Below are positions 41,167-50,709 of a stretch of 64,000 nt of DNA, piece by piece. The notes beneath the pieces were generated by a model. The model did no database searches. It saw only the letters and a list, made by a program, of their open reading frames with translations, and was not told the origin of the DNA. Within the stretch, counting starts at the first letter, position 1, and each line of letters opens with the position of its first letter. Both the position numbers and the translations under genes were made by a program. The stretch is from Streptosporangium sp. NBC_01495 (GTDB taxonomy: Bacteria; Actinomycetota; Actinomycetes; Streptosporangiales; Streptosporangiaceae), in assembly GCF_036250735.1 (NCBI RefSeq), contig NZ_CP109430.1, forward strand, positions 3,348,001-3,412,000, in the 5' to 3' direction.

Positions 41167-41236
41167 GGGTTCTGTCAGGGCTTGGCACAGAGGGGTTCCG
41201 TCAGGGCTTGGCACAGAGGGGTTCCGTCAGGGCTGG
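41167..41236 (-). repeat. 26-bp tandem repeat containing the amylopullulanase stop codon
   Basis: Two full 26-bp units (41167-41192, 41193-41218; one mismatch) and a partial third (41219-41236) are present. The third unit holds the real end of the amylopullulanase gene (TCA at 41227-41229), and the other two lie just downstream of the stop. Confidence 0.9.
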
Positions 41237-44200
41237 ACGAAGACGGCGACCGTGCGGGCCGGGACCGTCAGCGTGCCCGTGGCGGGGTCGAACGTCGACT
41301 GCTTCACGACGGCGTCGTCGCCGGCCGTCTGGACGGGGTGGAGCGTCACCCGGGTGCCCTTCAGCGCGGCGACGGTCTGCGGCCGGGCCTCGGGGGTCGC
41401 GTTGAAGACGACGGTGACCGACTTCCAGCGCGGGTCGATCCCGGTGGCGTCCAGGTGCATGGTCACGACACCCGGGGTCTCCGAGGTGCCGCTCGCCGGG
41501 AAGGTGAGGCGCTTCTGCACCTCGGCCAGGGTGGCGAGGCCGAAGACCGGCGAGGAGGAGCGAATCCTCAGCAGCTCCCCGTACCGGGCGCGGGCCGCGC
41601 CGATCGCCGCGCAGTCCGGCTTCAGCGCCGGGTCGCCGAGCAGCGGTCTGGCGTACTGCCACTTGTCCTCGTTGTCGGGCTTCGGGGGAAGCCCGGCGCC
41701 GAAGCCGTTGCCCGCCGAGCAGTCCCACAGCAGCCGGTTGAACCAGTCGCCCGAGTCGTAGGAGTTGCGGTCGAGCGACTTGGAGCGGAGCCGCTCGCTG
41801 CCCGCGTGCACGAACGGGGTGCCCTGCCCGAGGACGGCCGTGGCCAGCGAGAGCGACTGCATGCGCACCCGGTCGGCCATCGCGGTCGCCGGTGGCAGCT
41901 TGTACGCCAGCGCGTCGAACAGCGTCTCGTTGTCGTGGGCGTCCACGTAGGTGACGACCTCGTCCGGTGAGGCGGTGTACCCGGCGGGGGAGCCGTTGTA
42001 GCTCACTTCCGAGCCCTTGACCTCCTCGCCGCTGGAGGCGGTGAAGGTGTAGTCGCGGAGGTTGCCGGCGAGCCCGACCTTGATCAGGTCCTGGTAGTTC
42101 AGCAGCCGGGCCCGCCGCTGCCCCTCGTCGCCGTTGGCCGGCGAGCCGTTGGGCGCCCCGGCGAGCCCCGAGCCGAAGCCCTGCACGCGGGGGTCGGCGT
42201 CGAACGGGCCGCCGCCGCGCACCGCGTCGCGCAGCCGGTCGCTGAAGGTGCCGATGCCGGTGCCGGCCATGTTGGCCTGGGTCGCCTGCTCGAAGCGGGC
42301 GCCGTCGGCCACCTCGCCGAAGTTCCAGCCCTCCCCGTACAGGATGATCGACTTTCCGTCGACGCCGTCGCGGGCGACGGTGAGCTTGTCCAGGGCCGCG
42401 CGGACCGCGACCATGTTCGCCTTCGGGTGGTGGCCCATCAGGTCGAACCTGAAGCCGTCCACCTTGTACTCGCGGGCCCACGTCACGACGGAGTCGACGA
42501 CGAGCCTGCCCATCATGGCGTGCTCGGGCGCGGTGTTGGCACAGCAGGTGGAGGTGGACACCGTGCCGTCGTCGAGCAGCCGGTGGTAGTAGCCGGGCAC
42601 GAGGCGGTCGAGCACCGAGGTGGGGTCCTGGCCGGCGGCGTGGGTGTGGTTGTAGACCACGTCCATCACCACCCGCAGCCCGGCCTTGTTCAGCCCGCCG
42701 ACCATGCCGCGGAACTCCCTAATCCGCGAAGACCCGTCGGGCTCGGCGGCGTAGGAGCCCTCGGGCACGGTGTAGTGCAGCGGGTCGTAGCCCCAGTTGA
42801 AGGAGTCCTTGGCCGCGGTGAGCGCGACGCAGGCCTGCTGCTCCTCGGAGTCGGGGGGCATCGAGGCCAGGTCGCAGGCGGGCTCGGTCCGGTCGGCCTT
42901 CTTCTCGGGGACGGTCGCCATGTCGAAGACGGGCAACAGGTGCACGTGGGTCAGCCCGTCCCCGGCCAGCCCGCGCAGCTCCCGCATCCCCGCCGAGTCG
43001 CCGGTGAACGCCGCGTACGTGCCGCGTTCGGCCGCCGGGACGGTCGTGTCGGAGGCGGAGAAGTCGCGCACGTGCAGCTCGTAGATCGACGCCTTCCGCT
43101 GGGGGACGGCCTTCGGCTTGGCCAGGGACGACCAGCCGTCGGGCCGCAGGGCCCGGTCGGACAGGTCGGCGAGCTGGCTGCGGCCCGAGCCCGCCGAGAG
43201 CGACAGGCTGTACGGGTCGGTCACCTCGTTGACGACCACCTTGCCCTCACTCGGCACGTAGACCGTCACCAGGAAGGTGTAGTAGCGGTCCTTCCAGTCC
43301 CGCTGTCCCCGCAGCGACCAGACGCCGGTGCCGTCGTCGCGGCGCATGAGGTGGACGGTGCGGTCGCCGCCGGAGGAGCCGCGGTAGAGCGCCAGCTCGA
43401 CCTTGCTCGCGGTCGGCGCCCAGACCGACAGCCTGGGCGTGCCGCCGCTCCACGAGGGCCCGAGCTCGGCGGTCGCCGCCTTGGGGTACAGGTCGTCGAG
43501 CACGCCGGGCAGTTGCGTGCCGGTGGCGGTCAGCAGCGCGCCCGAGGCGTCGCGCTCGACGGCCACGACCTGGCCGCGGGTGGCGTCGGCCACCAGGTCG
43601 GCGTCGCGCGGGTCGACGGTGAACGCGGCGTGCCCGGCCAGGTGCGGCCACTTCGCCTTCTGCGCCTCGGTCAGCGCGCCGGGCGCGAGGCGGATCAGCC
43701 TGAGGTCGCCGGTCAGGTCCCCCTTGTCGTAGGTGATGCCGCCCTTGGCGGAGAAGGCGAGGGAGTAGCGGTTCGAGGCGACGGCGTCGATCTTCCAGGC
43801 GACGGTGGCGCGGTCGATCCAGTGCGCCGACGACTTCGACAGGTCGGCATCGGCCCCGCGCGCCGAGGGCTGGGGCAGCAGGTGGCCCTCGGTGGCCGCG
43901 ACCCGCCACACCTCGTGGCCGATCGCGGTCAGGTCCAGCGACTGGTTGTCCGGAAGGTCCTTGGTGTCGCCCTTGTGGATGATGTAGTTCACGGTCTTCG
44001 CCCCCTCGGTCAGGGGGACGCGGAAGTGCACGCCGAACCCGTCCTCGCCCGCGGGTCGCAGCGGCGCGCCCCACTCGGTGGGAGCGGCCACATCACCCCA
44101 CAGATGAAGTCCCCACCCGTCGTAGTTCCCGTCCGGCCGGTGGTAATGCAGGATCGCGACGTTCTCGGCCGCCGCCCGGCTCGGGTGGACCTTCGCCACG

Positions 44201-47109
44201 CCCGAGGCGACGTAGGCGTCGGGCCGCAGCGCCGGGGTGAACGACTGGTCGGGCCCGGGGTCCTTGGTGTCGCCCCTGTGCACGATGAAGTTCGCCGGGG
44301 CGGAGGCGTCCTTCAGCGGCACCCTCCAGAACGCGCCGTAGGAGTCGACGCCGTCCGGCGGGCGCGGCGCGGCCCACTCGGTGGGCACCCCGTCGGCGAG
44401 CCCGTCGCCCCACAGGTGCAGCCCCCAGCCGTCGTAGTCCTTGTCCGGGCGGCTGTAGTGGACGGTCGCGTACCCCTGGGCCGCCGCGCGGGACAGGTGC
44501 GTCTCCGGTTTCCCCTTCGCCAGCCAGACCTCGCCGTTCCTGGCGGGGTTCACGATCCGGTCGCCGCCGTCCTTCTCGTCACCCTTGTGAGCGATGATCC
44601 CGACGCTGGTGGCACCCGGCTTGAGCCTGATCCAGGCGAAGCGGCCGTAGGAGTCCTCGCCGGTCAGCGGGAGCGGGGTCGCCCACTCGGTCGGGTTCTC
44701 CACGTCGCCCCAGACGTGCAGGCCCCAGCCGTCGTAGTCGTCGGCGTCCTGGCGCTGGTAGTGCACGACCAGCCAGTCGCGCTTGACCGCGCCGGGCTCC
44801 TCGGGGGCGGGCTCGGCGCCGACGGTCGCCTGCGCGCCCGCCGAGGCGAACCGGCCCGCCGAATCCTTCACCACGGCCTTGTACGAGATCCTCGTGCCCG
44901 CCGCGATGCCGCGCAGGTCGTGAAAGACCCGGAAGGCGCGACCCGAGGGGGTGGCGTTGGGGGCGTCGTCGGTGCCGATCGCCCTCCAAGGTCCTTCGCC
45001 CACCTTGGCGGCGAAGGTGACCTGGTCGAATCCGGTGCCCGGCACGGTCGCGACGACCGGGATCCGGCCGTCCTCGGCGGTGCCCCTGATCTCGGTCCCG
45101 GGCAGCGCGATCGCGACGGCCGGGGCCGAGGCCGGGGCGGCGAGTTTGGCGGGCGCCTTGTAGACCACCGCCGACAGGGCGGGGACGGTGAGCGCCAGCT
45201 TCGTGTCCGTGCCGGTGGTGAGCGTGGCGGCGCCCTCGCCGTACACCCTGGTGAAGGCCGCGCCCGCCGAGAAGGTGGGCACGCTCGCGGTCGCGGCCTG
45301 CTCGGCGTTGTTGACCGCGACCAGGTACTCGACCTGCCGGGAGGCGTCGATCCTGGAGAAGGCGTAGACGCCGCCGGAGACCAGCCGCTCGATCTGGGCG
45401 CCGTCGGCGAGGGCCGGGTGGGCGTCGCGCAGCGCGGCCAGGGCGGAGATGCCCCGGTAGAGCGGGTGGGAGGGGACGAAGTTGTCCTTGGCGTGGGTGG
45501 AGTCGGTGCCGATCAGGTCGTCGCTCAGGTAGCTCTCGGTCCTGGAGGCGAACATGGACGCGCGGGCGTCCTGGTCGCCGCCCTTGCCGGTGAAGCCCTG
45601 CTCGTCGCCGTAGTAGACGACCGGCTGGCCCCGGGTGAGGTACATCAGCTCGTGGGCGAGCAGGTCCCTGCGCAGCAGCTCGGAGTCGGGGGCGCCGGGG
45701 TTGTCCTGGGCGACGAACCGGCCGATGCGGCCCATGTCGTGGTTGCCGAGGAAGGTCGGCAGCGACGACGCGTTGCCGTCGGCGTCGGTGTGGTAGTCGT
45801 CCCCCGCGTACAGCCGGGCGAGCCTGGACGCGTCCGCCGTGCCGCCGCCGAAGGAGCGGGCGGCCTCCTGGAACGGGAAGTCCAGGGTGGCGTTCATGCC
45901 GCCCCGGGTGGAGTAGCGGCTGGTGAAGGCGGGTTCGCCGGAGTAGACCTCGCCGAACATGAAGAACCGCTTGTTGCCCTGCTGGGCCGCGTAGCCGCGC
46001 AGCGCCGGGGAGAATTTCTCCCAGAACTCCATGTTGACGTGCTTGGCGGTGTCGATGCGGAAGCCGTCGAGGCCGGTGTCGCGCACCCACGTCCGGTAGA
46101 TGTCGGTCATGCCCTTGACGACCTCGGGGCGCTCGGTCCACAGGTCGTCGAGGCCGAAGAAGTCGCCGTACTCGTCGTTCTCGCCGCCGCTGAAGGTGGA
46201 GTCGCCCCGGTTGTGGTACATCGTCGGGTCGTTCAGCCAGGACGGGGTCTTGACGTTCCTCGGCGCGACCGGCGTGTACGGGAACGAGCCGGTGTCCACC
46301 TTCGGGAAGGTGTCCCTGCCCGCGTGGTCGCGGTCGTCGAACGGCACGCCGCCGGTGTCGACGTAGGGGTAGGCGCCCTTGGAGCGGTAGGAGTAGGTCT
46401 TCTCCGTGTAGTCGACCACGTCGGCCGTGTGGTTGGTGATGATGTCGAAGAAGACCTTCATCCCGCGCCGGTGGGCCTCGCGCACCAGCTCCTTCATCTG
46501 GGCGTTGGTCCCCAGGTGCGGGTCGATCCTGGTGAAGTCGGTGATCCAGTAGCCGTGGTAGCCGGCCGAGGTGTTCGCGCCGGTGCCCTGCACGGGACGG
46601 TTCACGAACGCCGGGGTGATCCAGATCGCGGTGCTGCCCAGGTTCTTGACGTAGTCGAGTTTGCCGAGCAGGCCCTTGAGGTCGCCGCCCTGGTAGAAGC
46701 CCTTGTGCGCGGGGTCGAAGCCGGTGGTGAGCCGGTCGCCGGACAGGCCGCCCCGGTCGTTGCCGGTGTCGCCGTTGGCGAACCGGTCGGTCATCGCGAA
46801 GTAGAAGCGCTCGCGGCTCAGGTCGGCGCGGAGCGCGTCGCGCGCGAGGTCCCTGTCGGAGGGCTCGGCGGTGCGGCTGAGCGCGGACACCACGGGGCCG
46901 GTGTCGCGCGCCCGCGCGGACGCGGAGGCCGCGAAGGTCGCGGAGGCCGGTACGGAGAGGGTCGCGGACACCGGAGAGGACGCTGGGGAGGTGGACGCGG
47001 CGGCGGGGAGCGGGGCGGCGGCGAGGGGTGTGGTGACCAGGGCCACCGCGAGCGCGGCACCCGTCAGAAGGGTCGTTCTCGCGCGCCGTGGGGGGAGCGG
47101 CCAGACCAC
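41227..47109 (-). CDS. Secreted two-headed amylopullulanase (GH13 alpha-amylase plus GH13 pullulanase, three PUD/CBM41 modules)
   Basis: This is a giant exported enzyme of about 1,960 residues. The GTG at 47107-47109 follows GGAGG by 6 nt and begins the signal [20 protein letters not shown]. The N-terminal alpha-amylase covers about residues 95-650: nucleophile in [12 protein letters not shown] near 352, acid in [11 protein letters not shown] near 386, and [10 protein letters not shown] near 454. A beta domain leads to three pullulanase-associated/CBM41-like modules near 775, 881 and 986, each with [12 protein letters not shown]. The C-terminal pullulanase covers about 1050-1960: [11 protein letters not shown] near 1340, [13 protein letters not shown] near 1553, [11 protein letters not shown] near 1590 and [12 protein letters not shown] near 1723. 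It would cut both alpha-1,4 and alpha-1,6 bonds of starch or pullulan. It is divergent from malE. Confidence 0.93.
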   Translation of the reverse strand: MVWPLPPRRARTTLLTGAALAVALVTTPLAAAPLPAAASTSPASSPVSATLSVPASATFAASASARARDTGPVVSALSRTAEPSDRDLARDALRADLSRERFYFAMTDRFANGDTGNDRGGLSGDRLTTGFDPAHKGFYQGGDLKGLLGKLDYVKNLGSTAIWITPAFVNRPVQGTGANTSAGYHGYWITDFTRIDPHLGTNAQMKELVREAHRRGMKVFFDIITNHTADVVDYTEKTYSYRSKGAYPYVDTGGVPFDDRDHAGRDTFPKVDTGSFPYTPVAPRNVKTPSWLNDPTMYHNRGDSTFSGGENDEYGDFFGLDDLWTERPEVVKGMTDIYRTWVRDTGLDGFRIDTAKHVNMEFWEKFSPALRGYAAQQGNKRFFMFGEVYSGEPAFTSRYSTRGGMNATLDFPFQEAARSFGGGTADASRLARLYAGDDYHTDADGNASSLPTFLGNHDMGRIGRFVAQDNPGAPDSELLRRDLLAHELMYLTRGQPVVYYGDEQGFTGKGGDQDARASMFASRTESYLSDDLIGTDSTHAKDNFVPSHPLYRGISALAALRDAHPALADGAQIERLVSGGVYAFSRIDASRQVEYLVAVNNAEQAATASVPTFSAGAAFTRVYGEGAATLTTGTDTKLALTVPALSAVVYKAPAKLAAPASAPAVAIALPGTEIRGTAEDGRIPVVATVPGTGFDQVTFAAKVGEGPWRAIGTDDAPNATPSGRAFRVFHDLRGIAAGTRISYKAVVKDSAGRFASAGAQATVGAEPAPEEPGAVKRDWLVVHYQRQDADDYDGWGLHVWGDVENPTEWATPLPLTGEDSYGRFAWIRLKPGATSVGIIAHKGDEKDGGDRIVNPARNGEVWLAKGKPETHLSRAAAQGYATVHYSRPDKDYDGWGLHLWGDGLADGVPTEWAAPRPPDGVDSYGAFWRVPLKDASAPANFIVHRGDTKDPGPDQSFTPALRPDAYVASGVAKVHPSRAAAENVAILHYHRPDGNYDGWGLHLWGDVAAPTEWGAPLRPAGEDGFGVHFRVPLTEGAKTVNYIIHKGDTKDLPDNQSLDLTAIGHEVWRVAATEGHLLPQPSARGADADLSKSSAHWIDRATVAWKIDAVASNRYSLAFSAKGGITYDKGDLTGDLRLIRLAPGALTEAQKAKWPHLAGHAAFTVDPRDADLVADATRGQVVAVERDASGALLTATGTQLPGVLDDLYPKAATAELGPSWSGGTPRLSVWAPTASKVELALYRGSSGGDRTVHLMRRDDGTGVWSLRGQRDWKDRYYTFLVTVYVPSEGKVVVNEVTDPYSLSLSAGSGRSQLADLSDRALRPDGWSSLAKPKAVPQRKASIYELHVRDFSASDTTVPAAERGTYAAFTGDSAGMRELRGLAGDGLTHVHLLPVFDMATVPEKKADRTEPACDLASMPPDSEEQQACVALTAAKDSFNWGYDPLHYTVPEGSYAAEPDGSSRIREFRGMVGGLNKAGLRVVMDVVYNHTHAAGQDPTSVLDRLVPGYYHRLLDDGTVSTSTCCANTAPEHAMMGRLVVDSVVTWAREYKVDGFRFDLMGHHPKANMVAVRAALDKLTVARDGVDGKSIILYGEGWNFGEVADGARFEQATQANMAGTGIGTFSDRLRDAVRGGGPFDADPRVQGFGSGLAGAPNGSPANGDEGQRRARLLNYQDLIKVGLAGNLRDYTFTASSGEEVKGSEVSYNGSPAGYTASPDEVVTYVDAHDNETLFDALAYKLPPATAMADRVRMQSLSLATAVLGQGTPFVHAGSERLRSKSLDRNSYDSGDWFNRLLWDCSAGNGFGAGLPPKPDNEDKWQYARPLLGDPALKPDCAAIGAARARYGELLRIRSSSPVFGLATLAEVQKRLTFPASGTSETPGVVTMHLDATGIDPRWKSVTVVFNATPEARPQTVAALKGTRVTLHPVQTAGDDAVVKQSTFDPATGTLTVPARTVAVFVQP

Positions 47110-47173
47110 GGGGGGCCTCCACGGGAGTTGTTTCGGGGGTATTGCCCGGAAGTTACTCACTAGGAATGGTCTG

Positions 47174-47191
47174 TGCAATCCCTTGCGGCAA
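47174..47191. promoter_or_regulatory. Candidate MalR operator, amylopullulanase side
   Basis: TGCAATCCCTTGCGGCAA combines a TGCAA half-site with the palindrome TTGC-G-GCAA (47183-47191), about 75 bp upstream of the amylopullulanase start. It resembles the TTGCAG/CTTGCAAG-type repeats of Streptomyces maltose and amylase promoters. Assignment to the MalR-like repressor is inference. Confidence 0.45.
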
Positions 47192-47352
47192 TTTTCTGAA
47201 TCCCGGTAATTCGGGGGCGTCCGGAAGGGACCCAATCGAGAGTCCAAAACGTACAAAAGATGACTTATCGGCCTTGAAGTGGTGATATCGCCGCCCATGG
47301 TTTAAGTGGAGGATCGGGTAAGTCCTTAGCTTTGGGCGGCTTTGTAACGACT

Positions 47353-47369
47353 TTGCAGACTCTTGCAGA
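47353..47369. promoter_or_regulatory. Candidate MalR operator, malE side (TTGCAGA direct repeats)
   Basis: TTGCAGA occurs twice, 10 bp apart (47353-47359 and 47363-47369), on the same helical face, about 105 bp upstream of malE. Such direct TTGCAG repeats are known in Streptomyces maltose-regulated promoters. Confidence 0.55.
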
Positions 47370-47474
47370 AACTTCTTCCAATGGGATTCATGTCGGCGTA
47401 ACGTCCGGCGTACTCCAGACCCGGCCGGACGGCTCTTCGGTCCCGGCCGCCCCCTTGAACACGAGGAGAAGAAC

Positions 47475-48767
47475 ATGCGGCGAGCCTTCTCGGCCGCGAC
47501 GATTGTCGCGGCCCTCGCCCTGGCGGTCTCCGCCTGCGGTGGCGGTGACGCCGGCACGGCGGCCCCCACCCAGCCCGCGGCGACGGACCCGTCGAAGATC
47601 ACCGGTGAGATCACCTGGTGGGACACCGTCAGACCCGACAGCGAGGGCCCGACGTTCCAGGCGCTCATCAAGGAGTTCCAGGCCAAGTACCCGGGCATCA
47701 AGGTCAAGTACGTCAACGTCCCCTCCGACCAGGCGCAGAACCAGTTCCAGACGGCGGCGCAGGCGGGTGCGGGGGCGCCGGACGTGATCCGCTCCGAGGT
47801 CGCCTGGACCTCCCAGTTCGCCTCGCTCGGCTACCTCCAGCCGCTGGAGGGCACGCGCGCCGTGGAGAACGAGTCGGACTTCCTGCCGGGGCCGCTGAGC
47901 AGCACCAAGTACAACGGCAAGACGTACGCCGTCCCGCAGGTCACCGACACCCTCGCGCTCATCTACAACAAGCGGCTGCTCAAGGAGGCCGGGCACGAGA
48001 AGGCCCCCGCCACGGTCGAGGAGCTCAAGCAGGCCGCGCTCGACGTCAAGGAGAAGACCGGCGCCAGTGGCCTCGCGCTCAACGTCGACTCCTACTTCCT
48101 GCTGCCCTTCATGTACGGCGAGGGCGGTGACCTCCTCGACGTGCAGAACAAGAAGATCACCGTCAACTCCCCGGCGAACGTGAAGGCGATGGCGGCCGTC
48201 TCCGACCTGATCACCTCCGGCGCCGCGCCCAAGCCCGCGATCCAGGACAGCTACGCCAACGCGATGACCGCCCTCAAGGACGGCAAGACCGCGATGATCT
48301 ACAACGGCCCGTGGGCGCTGTCGGAGATCTACCAGGGCAAGGAGTTCAAGGACAAGGAGAACCTGGGCATCGCGCCCGTCCCGGCGGGCTCGGTCAAGGC
48401 CGGGGCCCCCACCGGCGGCTGGAACCTGGCCATCTACGCCGGTTCCAAGAACCTGGACGCCTCCTACGAGTTCGTCCGCTTCATGAGCACCCCCGAGTCC
48501 CAGGCCAGGGTCGCCAAGGAGATCAGCCTCCTGCCGACCCGAGTCTCCGCGTACGACAACCCCGACGTGCAGGCCAACAAGGACGTCGCCGTCTTCAAGC
48601 CCATCATGGACACCGCGACCGCGCGGCCGTGGATCCCCGAGGGCGGCCAGCTCTTCCAGCCGCTCCTTGAGGGCTACCAGTCGCTGGTGGGCGGCACGGC
48701 GACCCCCGAGGACATGCTCAAGAAGGTCGACGGCCAGTACCGAGGCATCTTCAAGGACTGGAGCTGA
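47475..48767 (+). CDS. malE: Maltose/maltodextrin-binding lipoprotein
   Basis: This is a 430-residue family 1 solute-binding protein with a lipoprotein signal ending in LAVSAC (lipidated cysteine near residue 21). The mature protein starts with a disordered tether (GTAAPTQPAATDPSK) and then ITGEITWWDTVRPDSEGPTF. AYAVPQVTDTLALIYNKRLL and GPWALSEIYQGKEFKDKENL are typical of MalE. A ribosome binding site (GAGGAG) precedes the ATG. It is the first gene of malEFG-agl-malR and divergent from the amylopullulanase. It delivers maltodextrins to the MalFG permease. Confidence 0.92.
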   Translation: MRRAFSAATIVAALALAVSACGGGDAGTAAPTQPAATDPSKITGEITWWDTVRPDSEGPTFQALIKEFQAKYPGIKVKYVNVPSDQAQNQFQTAAQAGAGAPDVIRSEVAWTSQFASLGYLQPLEGTRAVENESDFLPGPLSSTKYNGKTYAVPQVTDTLALIYNKRLLKEAGHEKAPATVEELKQAALDVKEKTGASGLALNVDSYFLLPFMYGEGGDLLDVQNKKITVNSPANVKAMAAVSDLITSGAAPKPAIQDSYANAMTALKDGKTAMIYNGPWALSEIYQGKEFKDKENLGIAPVPAGSVKAGAPTGGWNLAIYAGSKNLDASYEFVRFMSTPESQARVAKEISLLPTRVSAYDNPDVQANKDVAVFKPIMDTATARPWIPEGGQLFQPLLEGYQSLVGGTATPEDMLKKVDGQYRGIFKDWS

Positions 48768-48770
48768 TCC

Positions 48771-49784
48771 GTGGCGCTCTCGACTGGGCGTGTGAACAGC
48801 ACGGCCAGGGACCGGGCCGCGGGTGCCGGCGGCGCCCGCGGCCGGGGCCGCCGTAAGGAGCCCGGCCCGTTCCGGCGGGTGACGGGCAGGCACTGGTACG
48901 CCTGGGCCATGGTCGCCCCGGTGATCCTGGTCACCGCCCTGCTGGTCGGCTGGCCGCTGGCCAGGGGCGTCTACCTGTCGCTGACCGACGCGACCGAGGC
49001 CAACATCGGCCGGACGATCGGCGTCAACGTCATCCCCTCGACCTACGAGTTCGTCTGGTTCGACAACTACGTCGCGATCCTGACCAGCGGGTTGTTCTGG
49101 GAGAAGCTGACCTGGACGGTCGTGTGGACCGTCGTCTGCGTGGCGTTCCACTACGGCCTGGGCCTCGGCCTGGCCCTGCTGCTCAACCGCAAGGTCAGGT
49201 TCCGCTCGGCCTACCGGCTGCTGCTCATCCTGCCGTGGGCGATCCCGGGCTTCGTCTCGGCGTTCATCTGGCGCTACCTCTACAACAGCGACTTCGGCGT
49301 GATCAACGCGATGCTCAGGGCCGCGGGCCTGGGAGCGGTCGGCTGGCTCGACGACCCGACCACGGCGAAGATGGCGGTCATCGCGGTCAACGTCTGGATG
49401 GGCGTGCCGTTCATGATGGTCGCCGTGCTGGGCGGGCTCCAGTCGATCCCCGGTGAGCTGTACGAGGCGGCGGAGGTGGACGGCGCCACGCCGTGGCAGC
49501 GCTTCCGCTTCATCACGATTCCCGGCCTGCGTACCGTGTCGAGCACGGTCGTCCTGCTGGGCACGATCTGGACGTTCAACATGTTCCCGGTGATCTACCT
49601 GATCAGCGGGGGAGGGCCGGGCAGCTCCACCGAGATCCTGGTCACCTACGCGTTCCGTGAGGCCTTCACCGGCGTCCGCAACTACTCCAACTCCGCGGCA
49701 TGGGGAGTGATCATCCTCCTGCTCCTCGTCGTGCTGGCCGTGGTCTACCGGCGCTCGCTGCGCAAGCAAGGGGAGGTCTGGTGA
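48771..49784 (+). CDS. malF: Maltodextrin ABC transporter permease
   Basis: This is a 337-residue permease that begins 4 nt after malE with a GTG. A basic glycine/arginine-rich N-terminus leads to the first helix (AMVAPVILVTALLVGWPLAR). The periplasmic loop DATEANIGRTIGVNVIPSTY and the EAA loop GELYEAAEVDGATPWQRFRF near residue 230 are typical of MalF-type proteins. There is no dedicated ATPase gene nearby, so a shared MsiK-type ATPase is expected. Confidence 0.92.
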   Translation: MALSTGRVNSTARDRAAGAGGARGRGRRKEPGPFRRVTGRHWYAWAMVAPVILVTALLVGWPLARGVYLSLTDATEANIGRTIGVNVIPSTYEFVWFDNYVAILTSGLFWEKLTWTVVWTVVCVAFHYGLGLGLALLLNRKVRFRSAYRLLLILPWAIPGFVSAFIWRYLYNSDFGVINAMLRAAGLGAVGWLDDPTTAKMAVIAVNVWMGVPFMMVAVLGGLQSIPGELYEAAEVDGATPWQRFRFITIPGLRTVSSTVVLLGTIWTFNMFPVIYLISGGGPGSSTEILVTYAFREAFTGVRNYSNSAAWGVIILLLLVVLAVVYRRSLRKQGEVW

Positions 49785-50659
49785 GCACCACCACCGGCGC
49801 CACGGCCACCGCCGGGCGCGTCCGGGGGCGCGGGGAACGCAGCGCGGGGAAGTCGATCCTGCTGCACGCGACCCTGCTCGCCGCCGTCGCCGTCTCGCTG
49901 TTCCCGATCGTCTGGCTCGTCCTGACCTCGCTCAAGCCGCGCGACGGCTGGCTCTCCAGCGAGCTGGAGATCTTCAACCAGCCCTCGCTGGACAACTACG
50001 CGCGGGTGCTCACCGAGACGCAATTCCCGACCTGGCTGCTCAACTCGGTGATCGTCGCCGGGCTGACCACGGTCATCGGCGTCTTCCTGGCCTCCACGAC
50101 CGGGTACGCGATCAGCCGCTTCCGCTTCCCCGGCTACCGCGGGGTGATGTGGACGCTGCTCGTCATCCAGATGTTCCCGGTGGCGATCCTGATCGTCCCC
50201 CTCTACAACCTGATGGCCGGCCTCGGGCTGCTCAACCAGATCCCCGGCCTGGTCATCGCCTACATGACGGTGGCGGTGCCGTTCTGCGCGTGGATGATGA
50301 AGAGCTACTTCGACTCCATCCCGCGCGAGATCGACCAGGCGGGACTCGTCGACGGCCTGACGCCGTTCGGCGCGTTCTGGCGGGTCATCCTGCCGCTGGC
50401 CAGGCCGAGCCTCGCGGTCACCGCGTTCTACTCGTTCATGACCGCCTGGGGAGAGGTGGCCTACGCCACCGTGTTCATGTCGCAGGAGGAGAAGCGCACG
50501 CTCGGCATCGGGCTCCAGCAGTTCGTCGGCCAGCACTGGTCGGACTGGGGCCTGCTCACCGCCGCGGCGGTGCTGATCGCGGTCCCGGCGGCGGCGGTCT
50601 TCCTGCTCGTCCAGCGGCACCTGGTCGCCGGGCTTACCGCCGGTGCCACGAAGTCGTAA
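49781..50659 (+). CDS. malG: Maltodextrin ABC transporter permease
   Basis: This is a 292-residue partner permease. The GTG overlaps the malF stop by 4 bp (GTGA). Helix 1 is SILLHATLLAAVAVSLFPIV. The EAA loop is REIDQAGLVDGLTPFGAFWR near residue 190; the canonical EAA is Q-A-G here. The C-terminal helix is VLIAVPAAAVFLLVQRHLVA. It forms the channel with MalF. Confidence 0.92.
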   Translation: MSTTTGATATAGRVRGRGERSAGKSILLHATLLAAVAVSLFPIVWLVLTSLKPRDGWLSSELEIFNQPSLDNYARVLTETQFPTWLLNSVIVAGLTTVIGVFLASTTGYAISRFRFPGYRGVMWTLLVIQMFPVAILIVPLYNLMAGLGLLNQIPGLVIAYMTVAVPFCAWMMKSYFDSIPREIDQAGLVDGLTPFGAFWRVILPLARPSLAVTAFYSFMTAWGEVAYATVFMSQEEKRTLGIGLQQFVGQHWSDWGLLTAAAVLIAVPAAAVFLLVQRHLVAGLTAGATKS

Positions 50660-50709
50660 CACCGTCGTGCTATTACGTCCTGATATGTCATCCGATCGGG
50701 GGATTTAAT

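Larger units (their letters stand above)
47110..47474. other. Divergent regulatory region between amylopullulanase and malE
   Basis: This 365-bp stretch has no gene of its own and is AT-richer than the neighbouring genes. It carries the two candidate MalR sites (47174-47191 and 47353-47369) and ribosome binding sites for both genes. Promoter elements cannot be placed confidently by eye. Confidence 0.55.

Noticed and set aside
42427-47163. A 1,578-residue open frame on the plus strand opposite the amylopullulanase
   Set aside because: It is the antisense shadow of a high-GC gene: composition is Val/Gly/Arg/Asp-rich without domains, while the minus strand shows two complete GH13 active sites.
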